From contig CAYWBI010000001.1 in the NCBI GenBank assembly GCA_964456445.1, positions 62,001 to 126,000 of the forward strand: a DNA stretch of 64,000 nt, in the 5' to 3' direction. Shown here piece after piece: positions 1 to 8,386 of this stretch; position 1 is the first letter of the stretch, and each line of letters opens with the position of its first letter. Source of the DNA: CAYWBI01 sp964456445 (lineage in GTDB: Bacteria; Calditrichota; Calditrichia; Calditrichales; J004). The notes below the pieces were generated by a model, which saw only the letters and a program-made list of their open reading frames with translations, made no database searches and was not told the origin of the DNA. Made by a program: the position numbers and the translations under genes.

Positions 1-349
1 CAATAATGTCATCTGCTTCAAAACGGTCTTTCTCGATAAGGCAAAAATTAAGCCCTTTTAAAGTCGAAAGCAGACGGGGATACTGGGCGCGCATCTCTTC
101 CGGCATACGTTCCCGGGTCGCCTTGTATTTGTCATACATTTCATGTCGGAACGTAGGCACACTGGTATCAAAAACGACTGTCAGGTAATGCGGCTGTTCA
201 GTGCTTATCAACTTTAGAAGGGTATTTAAAAAACCAAAGGTAACCGAGGTGTCTTCACCGTTCGAGTTGATCAGCGGATTACGGATAAAGGCAAAATAAC
301 TCCGATAATACAAGGCCGATCCATCGATTAAAAACATCTTTTCCGTCAT
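1..349 (-). CDS. polA: DNA polymerase I, N-terminal part (cut by window edge)
   Basis: Translating the minus strand from the ATG at 349 gives about 116 residues beginning MTEKMFLIDGSALYYRSYFA. This is the start of the 5'-3' exonuclease (FEN-like) domain of DNA polymerase I. The metal-binding MFLIDGSAL segment, the VVFDTSVPTFRHEMYDKYKA segment and the FEADDII segment at the edge are all typical of the family. Pol I removes RNA primers and fills gaps in replication and repair. The start is supported by GGAGG at 356-360, six bases upstream. The rest of the gene, including the polymerase domain, lies left of the window. It is transcribed away from mutS2 in the same direction, with a 141-base spacer between them. 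Confidence 0.9.
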   Translation of the reverse strand, partial: MTEKMFLIDGSALYYRSYFAFIRNPLINSNGEDTSVTFGFLNTLLKLISTEQPHYLTVVFDTSVPTFRHEMYDKYKATRERMPEEMRAQYPRLLSTLKGLNFCLIEKDRFEADDII

Positions 350-371
350 GCAGCACCTCCGGGATAAAAGA

Positions 372-401
372 ATTACAGATTATGATAAAATTGCCGGTCA
401 A
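372..401 (-). promoter_or_regulatory. Possible sigma-70-type promoter for polA
   Basis: On the minus strand TTGACC (bases 396-401) and TGTAAT (372-377) are separated by 18 bases, about 25 bases upstream of the polA start codon. The -35 match is good and the -10 is moderate. The rest of the 350-490 spacer is AT-rich, and I saw no clear terminator for mutS2 in it. This is a pattern match only. Confidence 0.3.
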
Positions 402-490
402 CAGGTCTTTTGTATTAGAAAAAGTTAAAATCCGGCATCTTTGCCAGGCATTGCAATTTTAGTTGCACTGTATAGAAGAACGCAAAAACT

Positions 491-2863
491 TTACTGTTCA
501 CTGTTTTTTAAAATTCCAACGATTGTTACCCCTGTATCGCCCTCGCCATAGCGACCTGTACGGTAACTGAAGATGTTCTTTTTTTTACTTAAATACAGTT
601 GTACCGCTTTGCGCAGGGCGCCCGTGCCCTTACCGTGGACAATGGTAACTTCTTCCCAATTGTTATGTACAATTCTGTCTAAGTAAAATTCAAGTTCGGA
701 AATTGCATCTTGTGTATCCAGACCGCGCAGGTCCAGCCGGTTCGGTAGATCAGCGGAAACAGATTCTGTGTTTATAAGATGTTCGGGTTGGGCATCAAGG
801 GGATTCCCCTTTTTAGAAATCAGCTCCAAATCAGAAAGAGGCACGGTCATCCGCATTCCTTCACGTTCCAGCACGATCTCTTTCCTGGGAATATTGACCT
901 TGGCGATGGTACCGCTAACATTGAAAGATATAGAACGCGCCCTTTGACCTTTAGATATTTTTGATATGGGAATAGATGTCTTAATTATTTCCGGTTCGAG
1001 TGATTCTTCATTTTGCGTTTTAAAATCTTCGAGCTTTTTACGCGCTTTTTTAACCGTGTTTTTTTCAGCGGCGGATTCTTTGATCTCCCGTATTGCAGCC
1101 TCTATTCTGCTGTTTGCCGTAGCAACTATTTCCCTGGCCTTTTGACGGGCATCCCGTTCAATTTGTTTTTGATTTTGCCTGGATTCCGCCATACGCTGAT
1201 CATATAAATGAGTGAGGGCATTGAGCTTACTTTCCTGAATACTGATCTCATCCAAACGTTGCTGAAAACCGGCGCTCTTTTGGGCAATTTCATTTAAGAG
1301 AATTTCGATGTTATGTTGTTTGCTGCCTTCAATTTCACGTGCCCGTTTCAAAACACTCTCCGAAATACCATATCTGCGGCATATATCAAAAGTAAAACTG
1401 CTTCCAGGGATACCGGTTTCTAAAATAAAAAGTGGTTTTAGGTTTTGGATATCGTATTGCATTGCCGCGTTAAGGACGCCTTCATTTTCCGCTGCATAAA
1501 CCTTTAGCTGTGTTTGATGGGTGGAAACGATGGTACATAATCCCGGTCGGTTCAGTTGTTCCAGTACTGCAATAGCAAGGGCAGCCCCGCCCGATGGCTC
1601 TGTTCCTATACCTATTTCATCGATAAGGACCAGGCCATTGGTTCTGCTTTCGTCCAAAATTGTTTGCAAGCCCTTTACATGCGAAGAAAAGGTGCTCAGG
1701 TCGTTTTCCAGTGATTGTTTATCGCCGATCAGCACAAAAATTTGTTCACAGTAGGGAAAGGAACTGCGTGCATCCACCGGAAGCGGTATTCCGCACTGCA
1801 GCATGAGTTGTAAAACACCAACTGTTTTTAAAGCCACTGTTTTGCCGCCGGCATTTGGCCCGGAGATGATTAGGACATGTTGTTTTTCCGAAAGGGAAAG
1901 ATTTAAAGGAACGGTTTCCTTGCCTATTTTTTCAAGTAAAAGCGGGTGGCGTGCATCACGGATATCCCAGGAAAAATCATTGTTGATTACAGGAATGCTT
2001 GCGGAGTGGGACCGTCCATACAAAGCCCGTGCCTGCAATGCGTCCAGAAAAACAAGAGTTTTTAAGTTAGCGTTTAGCTCGTCCCGGTTTTCCTTTAGAA
2101 GTGATGTCAGGCGTTGAAGGATTTTTATAATTTCACGGCGTTCGGAGACAAAAAGACCCTGCAGATCATTGTTAATGCCGACAATGGCCATGGGTTCCAC
2201 ATATTTTGTGGCACCGCTGCCCGACTGACCATGCACGATCCCCGGAATTTTAGAAACCGAAAATTCACGTACGGGCAATACCAGGCGGCCATCGCGCAGG
2301 GTGGTATATGTTTCTTGAAGATGCTCTTTATGCTTGCGGCTTAGCCGGTCCAAAACCGTATGGACGTCTTGTTGTAGCCGTGAAATATCTTTACGGATAA
2401 CTTTCAATTCCGGGCTTGCATTATCATATATATTCCCATCCGGATCAATGGTAAATTGTAGTTGATTCAGCAGGGGGTTTAAATCGGCCAAGCCATGACC
2501 TTCCTTTCGAAGATTTGAAAAACTACTGTCTAAATGGGTTAGATAGGAGCGGGTGGCTTCACTGATTTCAAGAAATGTGATAAACTGAAGACATTCCCTT
2601 GCCTCCAAAAAACTACCGATGGGTTCCGCCTGATTTAACAATGGACGGATATCCTCGAATGGGCCCAGGGGCAGGCGACCGGAAATTAGCAATGTATCCA
2701 ATTCGGATAATTTGGTAAAATACCGTTCCAGATCGCTATGCGAAATAAACGGTTCTGCAGAAAGGATGCTCTGTTTTCCCAATGCGCAACGGGCATTTTT
2801 TGAAACGATAGACAACACCGCCCCAAAATTTAAACTTTGGGAAGCTTGATTAAACCCATGCAT
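491..2863 (-). CDS. mutS2: Endonuclease MutS2 with Smr domain
   Basis: A 790-residue protein, the usual length for MutS2. The N-terminal core/lever region is followed by the MutS-type ATPase with Walker A ISGPNAGGKT near residue 335. Walker B LVLIDEIGIGTEPSGG and the STHQTQLK switch come next. A long coiled-coil stretch rich in Lys, Glu and Arg follows. The C-terminal Smr nuclease domain has LDLRGLD and the VHGKGTGALR motif. MutS2 lacks the MutS mismatch-recognition domain. In other bacteria it acts on recombination intermediates or on collided ribosomes. The ATG at 2863 is separated by only one base from the stop of the upstream cvpA-like gene, which indicates a yqeY-cvpA-mutS2 operon read leftward. 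Confidence 0.95.
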   Translation of the reverse strand: MHGFNQASQSLNFGAVLSIVSKNARCALGKQSILSAEPFISHSDLERYFTKLSELDTLLISGRLPLGPFEDIRPLLNQAEPIGSFLEARECLQFITFLEISEATRSYLTHLDSSFSNLRKEGHGLADLNPLLNQLQFTIDPDGNIYDNASPELKVIRKDISRLQQDVHTVLDRLSRKHKEHLQETYTTLRDGRLVLPVREFSVSKIPGIVHGQSGSGATKYVEPMAIVGINNDLQGLFVSERREIIKILQRLTSLLKENRDELNANLKTLVFLDALQARALYGRSHSASIPVINNDFSWDIRDARHPLLLEKIGKETVPLNLSLSEKQHVLIISGPNAGGKTVALKTVGVLQLMLQCGIPLPVDARSSFPYCEQIFVLIGDKQSLENDLSTFSSHVKGLQTILDESRTNGLVLIDEIGIGTEPSGGAALAIAVLEQLNRPGLCTIVSTHQTQLKVYAAENEGVLNAAMQYDIQNLKPLFILETGIPGSSFTFDICRRYGISESVLKRAREIEGSKQHNIEILLNEIAQKSAGFQQRLDEISIQESKLNALTHLYDQRMAESRQNQKQIERDARQKAREIVATANSRIEAAIREIKESAAEKNTVKKARKKLEDFKTQNEESLEPEIIKTSIPISKISKGQRARSISFNVSGTIAKVNIPRKEIVLEREGMRMTVPLSDLELISKKGNPLDAQPEHLINTESVSADLPNRLDLRGLDTQDAISELEFYLDRIVHNNWEEVTIVHGKGTGALRKAVQLYLSKKKNIFSYRTGRYGEGDTGVTIVGILKNSEQ

Positions 2864-2864
2864 A

Positions 2865-3443
2865 CTATTTTAACAAATCCTTAAATGGAATTTTTGCAGC
2901 GGTTGAATCCGATATAATCTTATCAATTGAGAAAACATCTTTAAATGATTTGCCGGAATCGCTTTTAAAAAAAAAATTATAGATGACCGGGCCAAAACTT
3001 TTTAAAGGTGCATAAGTGATTGTACCCGCTTTTTTTATCGGGCCGGTGATCAGCGACGAACCGGGTATTATTTCAACAATAACGATGATAACACTCAACA
3101 TTAAGGCGGTTTTGGTAAAGGAAAATACCGCACCAGCAATTTTATTTACAGGTTGCAAAAAGGTAAAAGTTGCTATTTTGTTCAGCACATTGCCCAATAT
3201 CCTAAAAAAGATATTGACTAGCGCAAAGATAGTTATGTAGGCGGTTACTTTGGCGGCGGTATCGGAAAAGGATGGAAACAAATGAAGCAGTTTAACTTGT
3301 AGTAATGGGTGGAAATAGGTCGCCGCAGTGAATCCAAAAACCAGGGCGACCAATACCATTAATTCGGATATCAGCCCACGGAATAAGCCACGAACGGTAA
3401 AAAATATTAAAATGGCAAAAACAACAATATCAAAATAATGCAT
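2865..3443 (-). CDS. CvpA family membrane protein
   Basis: A 192-residue integral membrane protein beginning MHYFDIVVFAILIFFTVRGL. The opening segment with the RGLFRGLISE turn is characteristic of the CvpA family (named for colicin V production). About four hydrophobic helices are visible, near residues 5-25, 30-45, 65-85 and 105-125. A soluble, Lys-rich C-terminal tail follows. The molecular function of the family is poorly defined; roles in the envelope stress response are reported. Its ATG overlaps the stop codon of the upstream YqeY-like gene by one base (TAATG), so translation is probably coupled. The gene commonly lies next to mutS2, which fits this context. Confidence 0.85.
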   Translation of the reverse strand: MHYFDIVVFAILIFFTVRGLFRGLISELMVLVALVFGFTAATYFHPLLQVKLLHLFPSFSDTAAKVTAYITIFALVNIFFRILGNVLNKIATFTFLQPVNKIAGAVFSFTKTALMLSVIIVIVEIIPGSSLITGPIKKAGTITYAPLKSFGPVIYNFFFKSDSGKSFKDVFSIDKIISDSTAAKIPFKDLLK

Positions 3444-3889
3444 TATGCGGAAAGTATCTCCCTGGCAAATTGCTGCACCAATTTACCATCTGCCTTACCT
3501 TTAAGACGGGTCATTGCATGCCCCATGACTTTGCCGATATCTTTAATGTCCACGGCGCCAACGGATTCTATAATAAGCTGAACCGCTTTTTTTATCTCTT
3601 CAGGTTCCATTTGTTGCGGCAAATAGCTTTGCAACAATTCCATTTCAAATGTTTCGGCATCGACTAAATCCTGGCGGTTTCCTTTTTTGTATTGTTCAAT
3701 GGAATCCTTACGGCTTTTTACAGCACGGGATATGACGGTTATTGTTTCATCATCGTTCAGTTCGTGCCGCAAACGGATACGTTCATCCTTAATCTGCGCC
3801 AGGGTCATGCGCAGGGTTTGTACTTTATGTTTCTGACCTGTCTTCATCGCGGTTTTAATGTCTTCTTTTAATCGGTGTTCTAAACTCAT
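3443..3889 (-). CDS. YqeY-like (GatB/YqeY domain) protein
   Basis: A 148-residue soluble protein of the YqeY family. It starts MSLEHRLKEDIKTAMKTGQK and has the RMTLAQIKDERIRLRHELNDDE helix and the ELLQSYLPQQMEPEEI segment. It ends with IGKVMGHAMTRLKGKADGKLV, all family hallmarks. The fold matches the C-terminal tail domain of the amidotransferase subunit GatB. Free-standing copies may influence tRNA-dependent amidation, but this is not settled. An upstream ATG at 3907 is in frame. I prefer the ATG at 3889 because AGGGA lies five bases before it and the family normally begins at this point. It is the first gene of the yqeY-cvpA-mutS2 run. Confidence 0.88.
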   Translation of the reverse strand: MSLEHRLKEDIKTAMKTGQKHKVQTLRMTLAQIKDERIRLRHELNDDETITVISRAVKSRKDSIEQYKKGNRQDLVDAETFEMELLQSYLPQQMEPEEIKKAVQLIIESVGAVDIKDIGKVMGHAMTRLKGKADGKLVQQFAREILSA

Positions 3890-3967
3890 GTCAGTCCCTG
3901 TTAACAAGCAACAATGGGAATTGTTCTTGTTTTAAATGATGTTTTATGTTTCGATTTGTTTCAAATA

Positions 3968-4843
3968 TTAACGGGAATATTTATCTGGATGTTTTAATAG
4001 CTCAATCTCATAGGCCGCGGACTTTTGCCATTCCTTGCTTTTTTCGGCTAATTTAAAATACTTGATCGCTCTATTTTTACTCTTTTTCATTTTATATACT
4101 TCACCAAGATAAAAATTACACCCGGAGCGAATCGTATTGTTTCGGGTTAGTTTGATGGCCTGCAATAACACGCTTTCGGCCTTCGCTAATTCCTTGGTTT
4201 TTACATAGGCCACACCGAGGCGATAGGAGTACTTGGCCCGTAAAAGTTTCTTTTTGGCATATTTTACGGCATTCGCAAAAGCAGCCGTTGCCTGTTTGTA
4301 TTTTTTTTCGCCATTATATACCAAACCTAAAATATTATACGCACGATAATAATTCGGTTTAGCAGCTATTGCAGCTTTAAGGTATTTTTCAGATTTCTTT
4401 AAGTCCTTTTGGGTATAGTAAATTTTACCAAGTCCATAATTTGCATCAGCTGAATTTGGATTAAATGCAAGAACTGCATTATTGGAGTTAATGGCATCGG
4501 AGTTTTTATCCATGGAAGCCTGTAATTTGGCCAAGGCAATATAAGCTTTTTCAAATTTATCGTTTTTTCTGATGGCATTTTTATATTCAGCCAGGCTCTT
4601 ATTATATTTACCGGTTTTTTGATAAGCGAAGGCCAGCATATAATGTGCTTCCGGGAAATTATTGTCCGCCTTTATCGCTTTAAGATATTTATCGATAGCG
4701 GCAGAATAGTTTTTCTGTTTAATCAGGGTATTGCCTTCATTGTAAGCCTTCCCTGCTTCCGGCGTACGTTTTGTTTTATCCTGGGCAAATGTATTTTGAG
4801 CTGCAAATGTAATTAATAAGATCAGAGTCAATCTTTTAAGCAT
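3968..4843 (-). CDS. Secreted TPR-repeat protein
   Basis: A 291-residue protein with a Sec signal peptide (MLKRLTLILLITFAAQNTFA, likely cut before QDK). About seven tetratricopeptide repeats fill the mature part. Repeats such as AYNEGNTLIKQKNYSAAIDKY and AHYMLAFAYQKTGKYNKSLAEY are clear. TPR arrays are protein-binding scaffolds; the partner is unknown. It is probably periplasmic or attached to the cell envelope. No lipobox cysteine is visible at the cleavage point. A TTG at 4846 precedes the ATG at 4843. I choose the ATG because AGGAGG lies six bases upstream of it. The gene stands alone between the YqeY-like gene and the two-component pair. Confidence 0.85.
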   Translation of the reverse strand: MLKRLTLILLITFAAQNTFAQDKTKRTPEAGKAYNEGNTLIKQKNYSAAIDKYLKAIKADNNFPEAHYMLAFAYQKTGKYNKSLAEYKNAIRKNDKFEKAYIALAKLQASMDKNSDAINSNNAVLAFNPNSADANYGLGKIYYTQKDLKKSEKYLKAAIAAKPNYYRAYNILGLVYNGEKKYKQATAAFANAVKYAKKKLLRAKYSYRLGVAYVKTKELAKAESVLLQAIKLTRNNTIRSGCNFYLGEVYKMKKSKNRAIKYFKLAEKSKEWQKSAAYEIELLKHPDKYSR

Positions 4844-4937
4844 CAAGTGCCTCCTTATATATAAGATTTAAAAAGCCTGCAATATATATTTATATTCTAA
4901 TTATCGCAAGCATGTAAACGTTTGAAAAGAAAAAAAA

Positions 4938-5711
4938 TCAGTTTGAAACAGAATTTGGGCTGTTTTTGGCTTCCTCCAGCTCCTTCATTTTTTTCTTAAT
5001 GCTGTCTTCAATTGCAAACATCGCATTGGGAATATCAACGTAGTTTGTAGTTTTAATTTCCATTTTATTTACAAAACCTTCAAGTTCTTCCAAAACATAA
5101 GTGATCTTTTGGGTTTCTTTTAAACTTACGGCGATAAGCTTTTCGGCTTTTTGTGAATCGCTGGGATGTTGTTGGGCAAGTTGGGCATATCCAGAAATCA
5201 TCGTAGTTGAATTATTGATGTAGTGCGCTAAGGTCGTTAATATTTGACGTAGTGTTTCGACCTTCGTTTTTAAAACATCCTGTTCATGCGCTTTCGATGC
5301 AATTTCCCTGGAATGTTGATAGTTTGAATATACCTTTTTTACGATTTTAGGCAATAAAGTAATGGTATTTGGTGATTTCTCCAAAAAATCATTTGCACCC
5401 TCCTTGAGCGTATCAATGGCAATTTTCATTTCTTTTTGAGCGGTGATAATAATTACCGGAATGTTTGTTTTTTCCCGGATCAGGCCTAATATTTCCTGGC
5501 CATTTGTATCCGGTAGATTAAAGTCCAAAAGGACAATATCAATTTCAGATAATTCCACATCAAGAAATTCTGCTTTATTGGCAACCAGTGTAATGATACA
5601 GTCAAGTTCATCAACCAATATATCGGACTCTAAAAATGCATGATCTTCATCGTCTTCAACAATAAGGATGCGTAAACCTGAAGGATTGTATGCAGCCGGA
5701 GTAATTTGCAT
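4938..5711 (-). CDS. Response regulator with histidine-kinase-dimerisation-like output
   Basis: A 257-residue protein. Residues 12-130 form a receiver domain with acidic pocket VEDDED, phospho-acceptor Asp in IVLLDFNLPDTNG and conserved Lys in DFLEKSP. No DNA-binding helix-turn-helix follows. Residues 140-235 instead form a helical region whose LTTLAHYINNSTTMISGYAQLA resembles the DHp (HisKA) helix of sensor kinases. No ATP-binding domain is attached. It probably acts by protein contacts, for example as a phosphotransfer or adaptor partner of the adjacent kinase. Its AGGA ribosome site (5720-5723 on the minus strand) overlaps the stop codon of the kinase gene, so the two are translationally coupled. 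Confidence 0.82.
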   Translation of the reverse strand: MQITPAAYNPSGLRILIVEDDEDHAFLESDILVDELDCIITLVANKAEFLDVELSEIDIVLLDFNLPDTNGQEILGLIREKTNIPVIIITAQKEMKIAIDTLKEGANDFLEKSPNTITLLPKIVKKVYSNYQHSREIASKAHEQDVLKTKVETLRQILTTLAHYINNSTTMISGYAQLAQQHPSDSQKAEKLIAVSLKETQKITYVLEELEGFVNKMEIKTTNYVDIPNAMFAIEDSIKKKMKELEEAKNSPNSVSN

Positions 5712-5721
5712 ATATGAGTTC

Positions 5722-7755
5722 CTATGTTATTTCATGGGGCATCCGGATATAAAACTTAGCGCCCCTCCCTATTTTGCTCTCTACGTATATCGTTCCGCCC
5801 AATTTGTCCAACATGTTTTTTGCCATGGCCAACCCCAAACCCGTTCCTCTTTCATCATCCTTTACCTGCACGAACGATTTAAAAATATTTTCCAAATCTT
5901 GCTCCGGGATTCCAGGCCCGTTGTCCGCAACCATAAAGGTTTTACTTGTATCATTGGATTTGTATTCAATCTCAATCTTATTTCCGATCTGTTTTTCTGG
6001 TAAAAACTTGCATGCATTATCAATAAGGTTCTGAAAAATATGTTTTAAAATAGTTTCATGCGAATTTATAATTGGCAGATTTTCAGGAATTTCCAAAATT
6101 ATATTCTTTCGTGCAAGGTTTATGCTAAAATCTTCCTTGATGGAATAAAGCAGTTCGTTCATGTCGATCGGACGCATTTCACCACGGATTTCCGTTGTTT
6201 TAAAGTGGGTCAAAATATTATCGATCAATGCCAGCTCTTTTTCAATGTTTTTATTTACACGGTCTAATCTATCGTAAATATCTTTGTTCAACTCATCTTT
6301 ATATTTTCGGTTGATTGAATCGATCAACCCGATAATATTACGAAGGGGCGCTTTCAAATCATGCGATACGGTTTTTACCATATCGTCTTTTTCCATATTT
6401 GACGTTTGCAACAGTTTGTTGGTGAGTTCAAGTTCAGATGTGCGCTGCTGGATCAATCTTTCGAGGTTGGATACCACATCGAGGTTTTCCAGGTGAAGGC
6501 CAACAGTATTGGCAAGCAGTATGAGTTTTTCAATGTCCTTGTGTTCCATTTGGGCGTTTTCACCCAAATCACCTACGAGCAGCAGACCATATATAGCATG
6601 TTGTGTACTGACGGGAATAAAGGCATATTTTCCTTGCAAATTATACTGCTTTACGATGCGTGCAAATGGCAACCGGTCATAGATATAAGGATTATTTTTA
6701 CGGATTTCCTTGAAAATAAAACTGTCTTCCGTAATGATATAACCTTTTAACGAACGATTCAGTTTTTTACCGAGAACAGCCAGGCCTTTTAGATAAGATT
6801 GACTGTATTCAAGTTGGTGGTTTGTGTATTTAAAAAAAATACTTATGGGATACCGGAGCCTCTGGGTTATTTCCTTTACAAAATTCCGATATATTTTTGT
6901 TTCGTCCTTCTCCTGACGCAATTCAAGCAAATAGATTACAATATTTGAGAGCGCTTTTAATTCCCGGTCCAGACTTTTATGTTTTATTTCATATTGTCTT
7001 TTTAGCTGTTTATTGCTTATTGGGATTTTATGCAATTGTTCTTTTAGCGCCATATTCATTTTTGCTATGGAATTTAGATGGGCTAATATCTCATTAAATT
7101 CTAATGCAAAATTGGATTTTTCCTCAAATGATTGTTGTCCGATAGATAATAAATGTGAATTATTGAGAATTCGTTTTAATGGAAAATAAAAGATTGAATC
7201 GAAAAAATAGGTAAAGAGGTAAGTGAAAATTGCTGAAAACAATAAAAATGCCGCGGCCAAATAGCGTGCGGAACTTTCTGCACTAAGAACGCTGTCGGCA
7301 GAAACGCCGAGTATAACTTCTGCGCTACCCTTCTGGGGCAGGTTTTCCAGCTTTTCATGAACCGCCAGAATATAGGAGCTGTTGATATATTCAGCATCGT
7401 CCTGGGGAAGGGCTTCAATTATTTTGCGCGGGTAGGTGTCGGTAGGTCCGCCAAATGAATGAAAACTATTATATCCGTAGATAAACCTTATATTAGGTAG
7501 CAGCTCCAATGTCGCAACCAAATCAGTTAAATAGGCATCGTTTGAGCTGTAGTTCTCATTTTTAAACTGTAAAACATTTCCGGTTGAGACAAGAATTTTT
7601 TCAGTTTCTTCATTTATGTATGCAATTCTGGTCAACCGGACATGTTGCGGATATAGCAGGAATACAACGATATTCAATACCGTTAATATGGCGGCTAAAA
7701 AAAGCACCAATTGGCTTCGAATAGAGAGCGATTTATATTTTTTTATGTAACTCAT
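5722..7755 (-). CDS. Membrane sensor histidine kinase
   Basis: A 677-residue kinase. Hydrophobic segments at about residues 16-36 and 165-190 enclose an extracytoplasmic sensor domain. A cytoplasmic linker and a GAF-like region (residues 260-420, with YAFIPVSTQHAIYGLLLVGD) follow. The HisKA motif MVKTVSHDLKAPLRNIIGLI lies near residue 460. The HATPase_c domain has N box NLIDNACKFLP, G1 VADNGPGIP and G2 GTGLGLAMAKNML. It autophosphorylates on the His of SHDLKAP and presumably passes phosphate to the receiver protein encoded 10 bases downstream. The signal is unknown. No strong Shine-Dalgarno precedes the ATG at 7755. Confidence 0.9.
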   Translation of the reverse strand: MSYIKKYKSLSIRSQLVLFLAAILTVLNIVVFLLYPQHVRLTRIAYINEETEKILVSTGNVLQFKNENYSSNDAYLTDLVATLELLPNIRFIYGYNSFHSFGGPTDTYPRKIIEALPQDDAEYINSSYILAVHEKLENLPQKGSAEVILGVSADSVLSAESSARYLAAAFLLFSAIFTYLFTYFFDSIFYFPLKRILNNSHLLSIGQQSFEEKSNFALEFNEILAHLNSIAKMNMALKEQLHKIPISNKQLKRQYEIKHKSLDRELKALSNIVIYLLELRQEKDETKIYRNFVKEITQRLRYPISIFFKYTNHQLEYSQSYLKGLAVLGKKLNRSLKGYIITEDSFIFKEIRKNNPYIYDRLPFARIVKQYNLQGKYAFIPVSTQHAIYGLLLVGDLGENAQMEHKDIEKLILLANTVGLHLENLDVVSNLERLIQQRTSELELTNKLLQTSNMEKDDMVKTVSHDLKAPLRNIIGLIDSINRKYKDELNKDIYDRLDRVNKNIEKELALIDNILTHFKTTEIRGEMRPIDMNELLYSIKEDFSINLARKNIILEIPENLPIINSHETILKHIFQNLIDNACKFLPEKQIGNKIEIEYKSNDTSKTFMVADNGPGIPEQDLENIFKSFVQVKDDERGTGLGLAMAKNMLDKLGGTIYVESKIGRGAKFYIRMPHEIT

Positions 7756-7822
7756 CTGATTTTGTATTTCATTAGGGACGCATCATGTCCGTCAATAACC
7801 AATAATCGATATGGAAACGATT

Positions 7823-8386
7823 TTATTTAGCCCTCTCGAGATATTTTCCATCACGTGTATCAATACGCAGCACCTGGCCTTCTTCGATAAACTGGGGAAC
7901 CTGAACTTTCAGCCCGGTTTCCATCAGGGCCGGTTTGTAGGAAGATGTGACGGTTGCGGTTTTTAAATTGGGCTGGGTTTCAACAACTTTAAGTTCCACT
8001 ATTGATGGCAATTCCACACCAAGCGGGTTACCTTCATAAAAATTTATTTCACATTCTAAATTGGGTAACAGATAATAAATATCATCGCCCATAAATTCCT
8101 TAGAAATAGGAATCTGGTCAAATGTTTCGTGGTCCATAAAATAATAATCTTCGCCATCTACATATAAAAATTCCATTTTCCGGGTTTCCAGATTGGCCTT
8201 TTCCACGGTTTCATCCGAACGGAAACGGTTTTCTGCATTGGACCCGCTTTTAATGTTTTTCATTTTACATTGTACGCCTGCCTGACCTTTGCCTGGTGTA
8301 AAATGGCTCATGGCCGTAACCACATGCAGTTCATTATTATAAAGAATTATCATACCTTTACGTATTTGAGTTGCTTTTATCTTCAT
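7823..8386 (-). CDS. efp: Translation elongation factor P
   Basis: A 187-residue protein with the three beta-barrel domains of EF-P: KOW-like N-terminal part, OB domain with YYLLPNLECEINFYEGNPLGVELP, and C-terminal signature YKPALMETGLKVQVPQFIEEGQVLRIDTRDGKYLER. EF-P relieves ribosome stalling at consecutive prolines. The loop that reaches the peptidyl-transferase centre reads FTPGKGQAG, with a lysine (K33) at the tip. This places it with lysine-type EF-Ps rather than the arginine/rhamnose type. The start is well supported by AAGGAGG seven bases upstream. The first 29 bases overlap the 3' end of the preceding unrecognised gene. Confidence 0.96.
   Translation of the reverse strand: MKIKATQIRKGMIILYNNELHVVTAMSHFTPGKGQAGVQCKMKNIKSGSNAENRFRSDETVEKANLETRKMEFLYVDGEDYYFMDHETFDQIPISKEFMGDDIYYLLPNLECEINFYEGNPLGVELPSIVELKVVETQPNLKTATVTSSYKPALMETGLKVQVPQFIEEGQVLRIDTRDGKYLERAK

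Noticed and set aside
6..188. A 60-codon plus-strand frame at the left edge
   Set aside because: The opposite strand encodes the well-conserved N-terminus of DNA polymerase I with a strong ribosome site.
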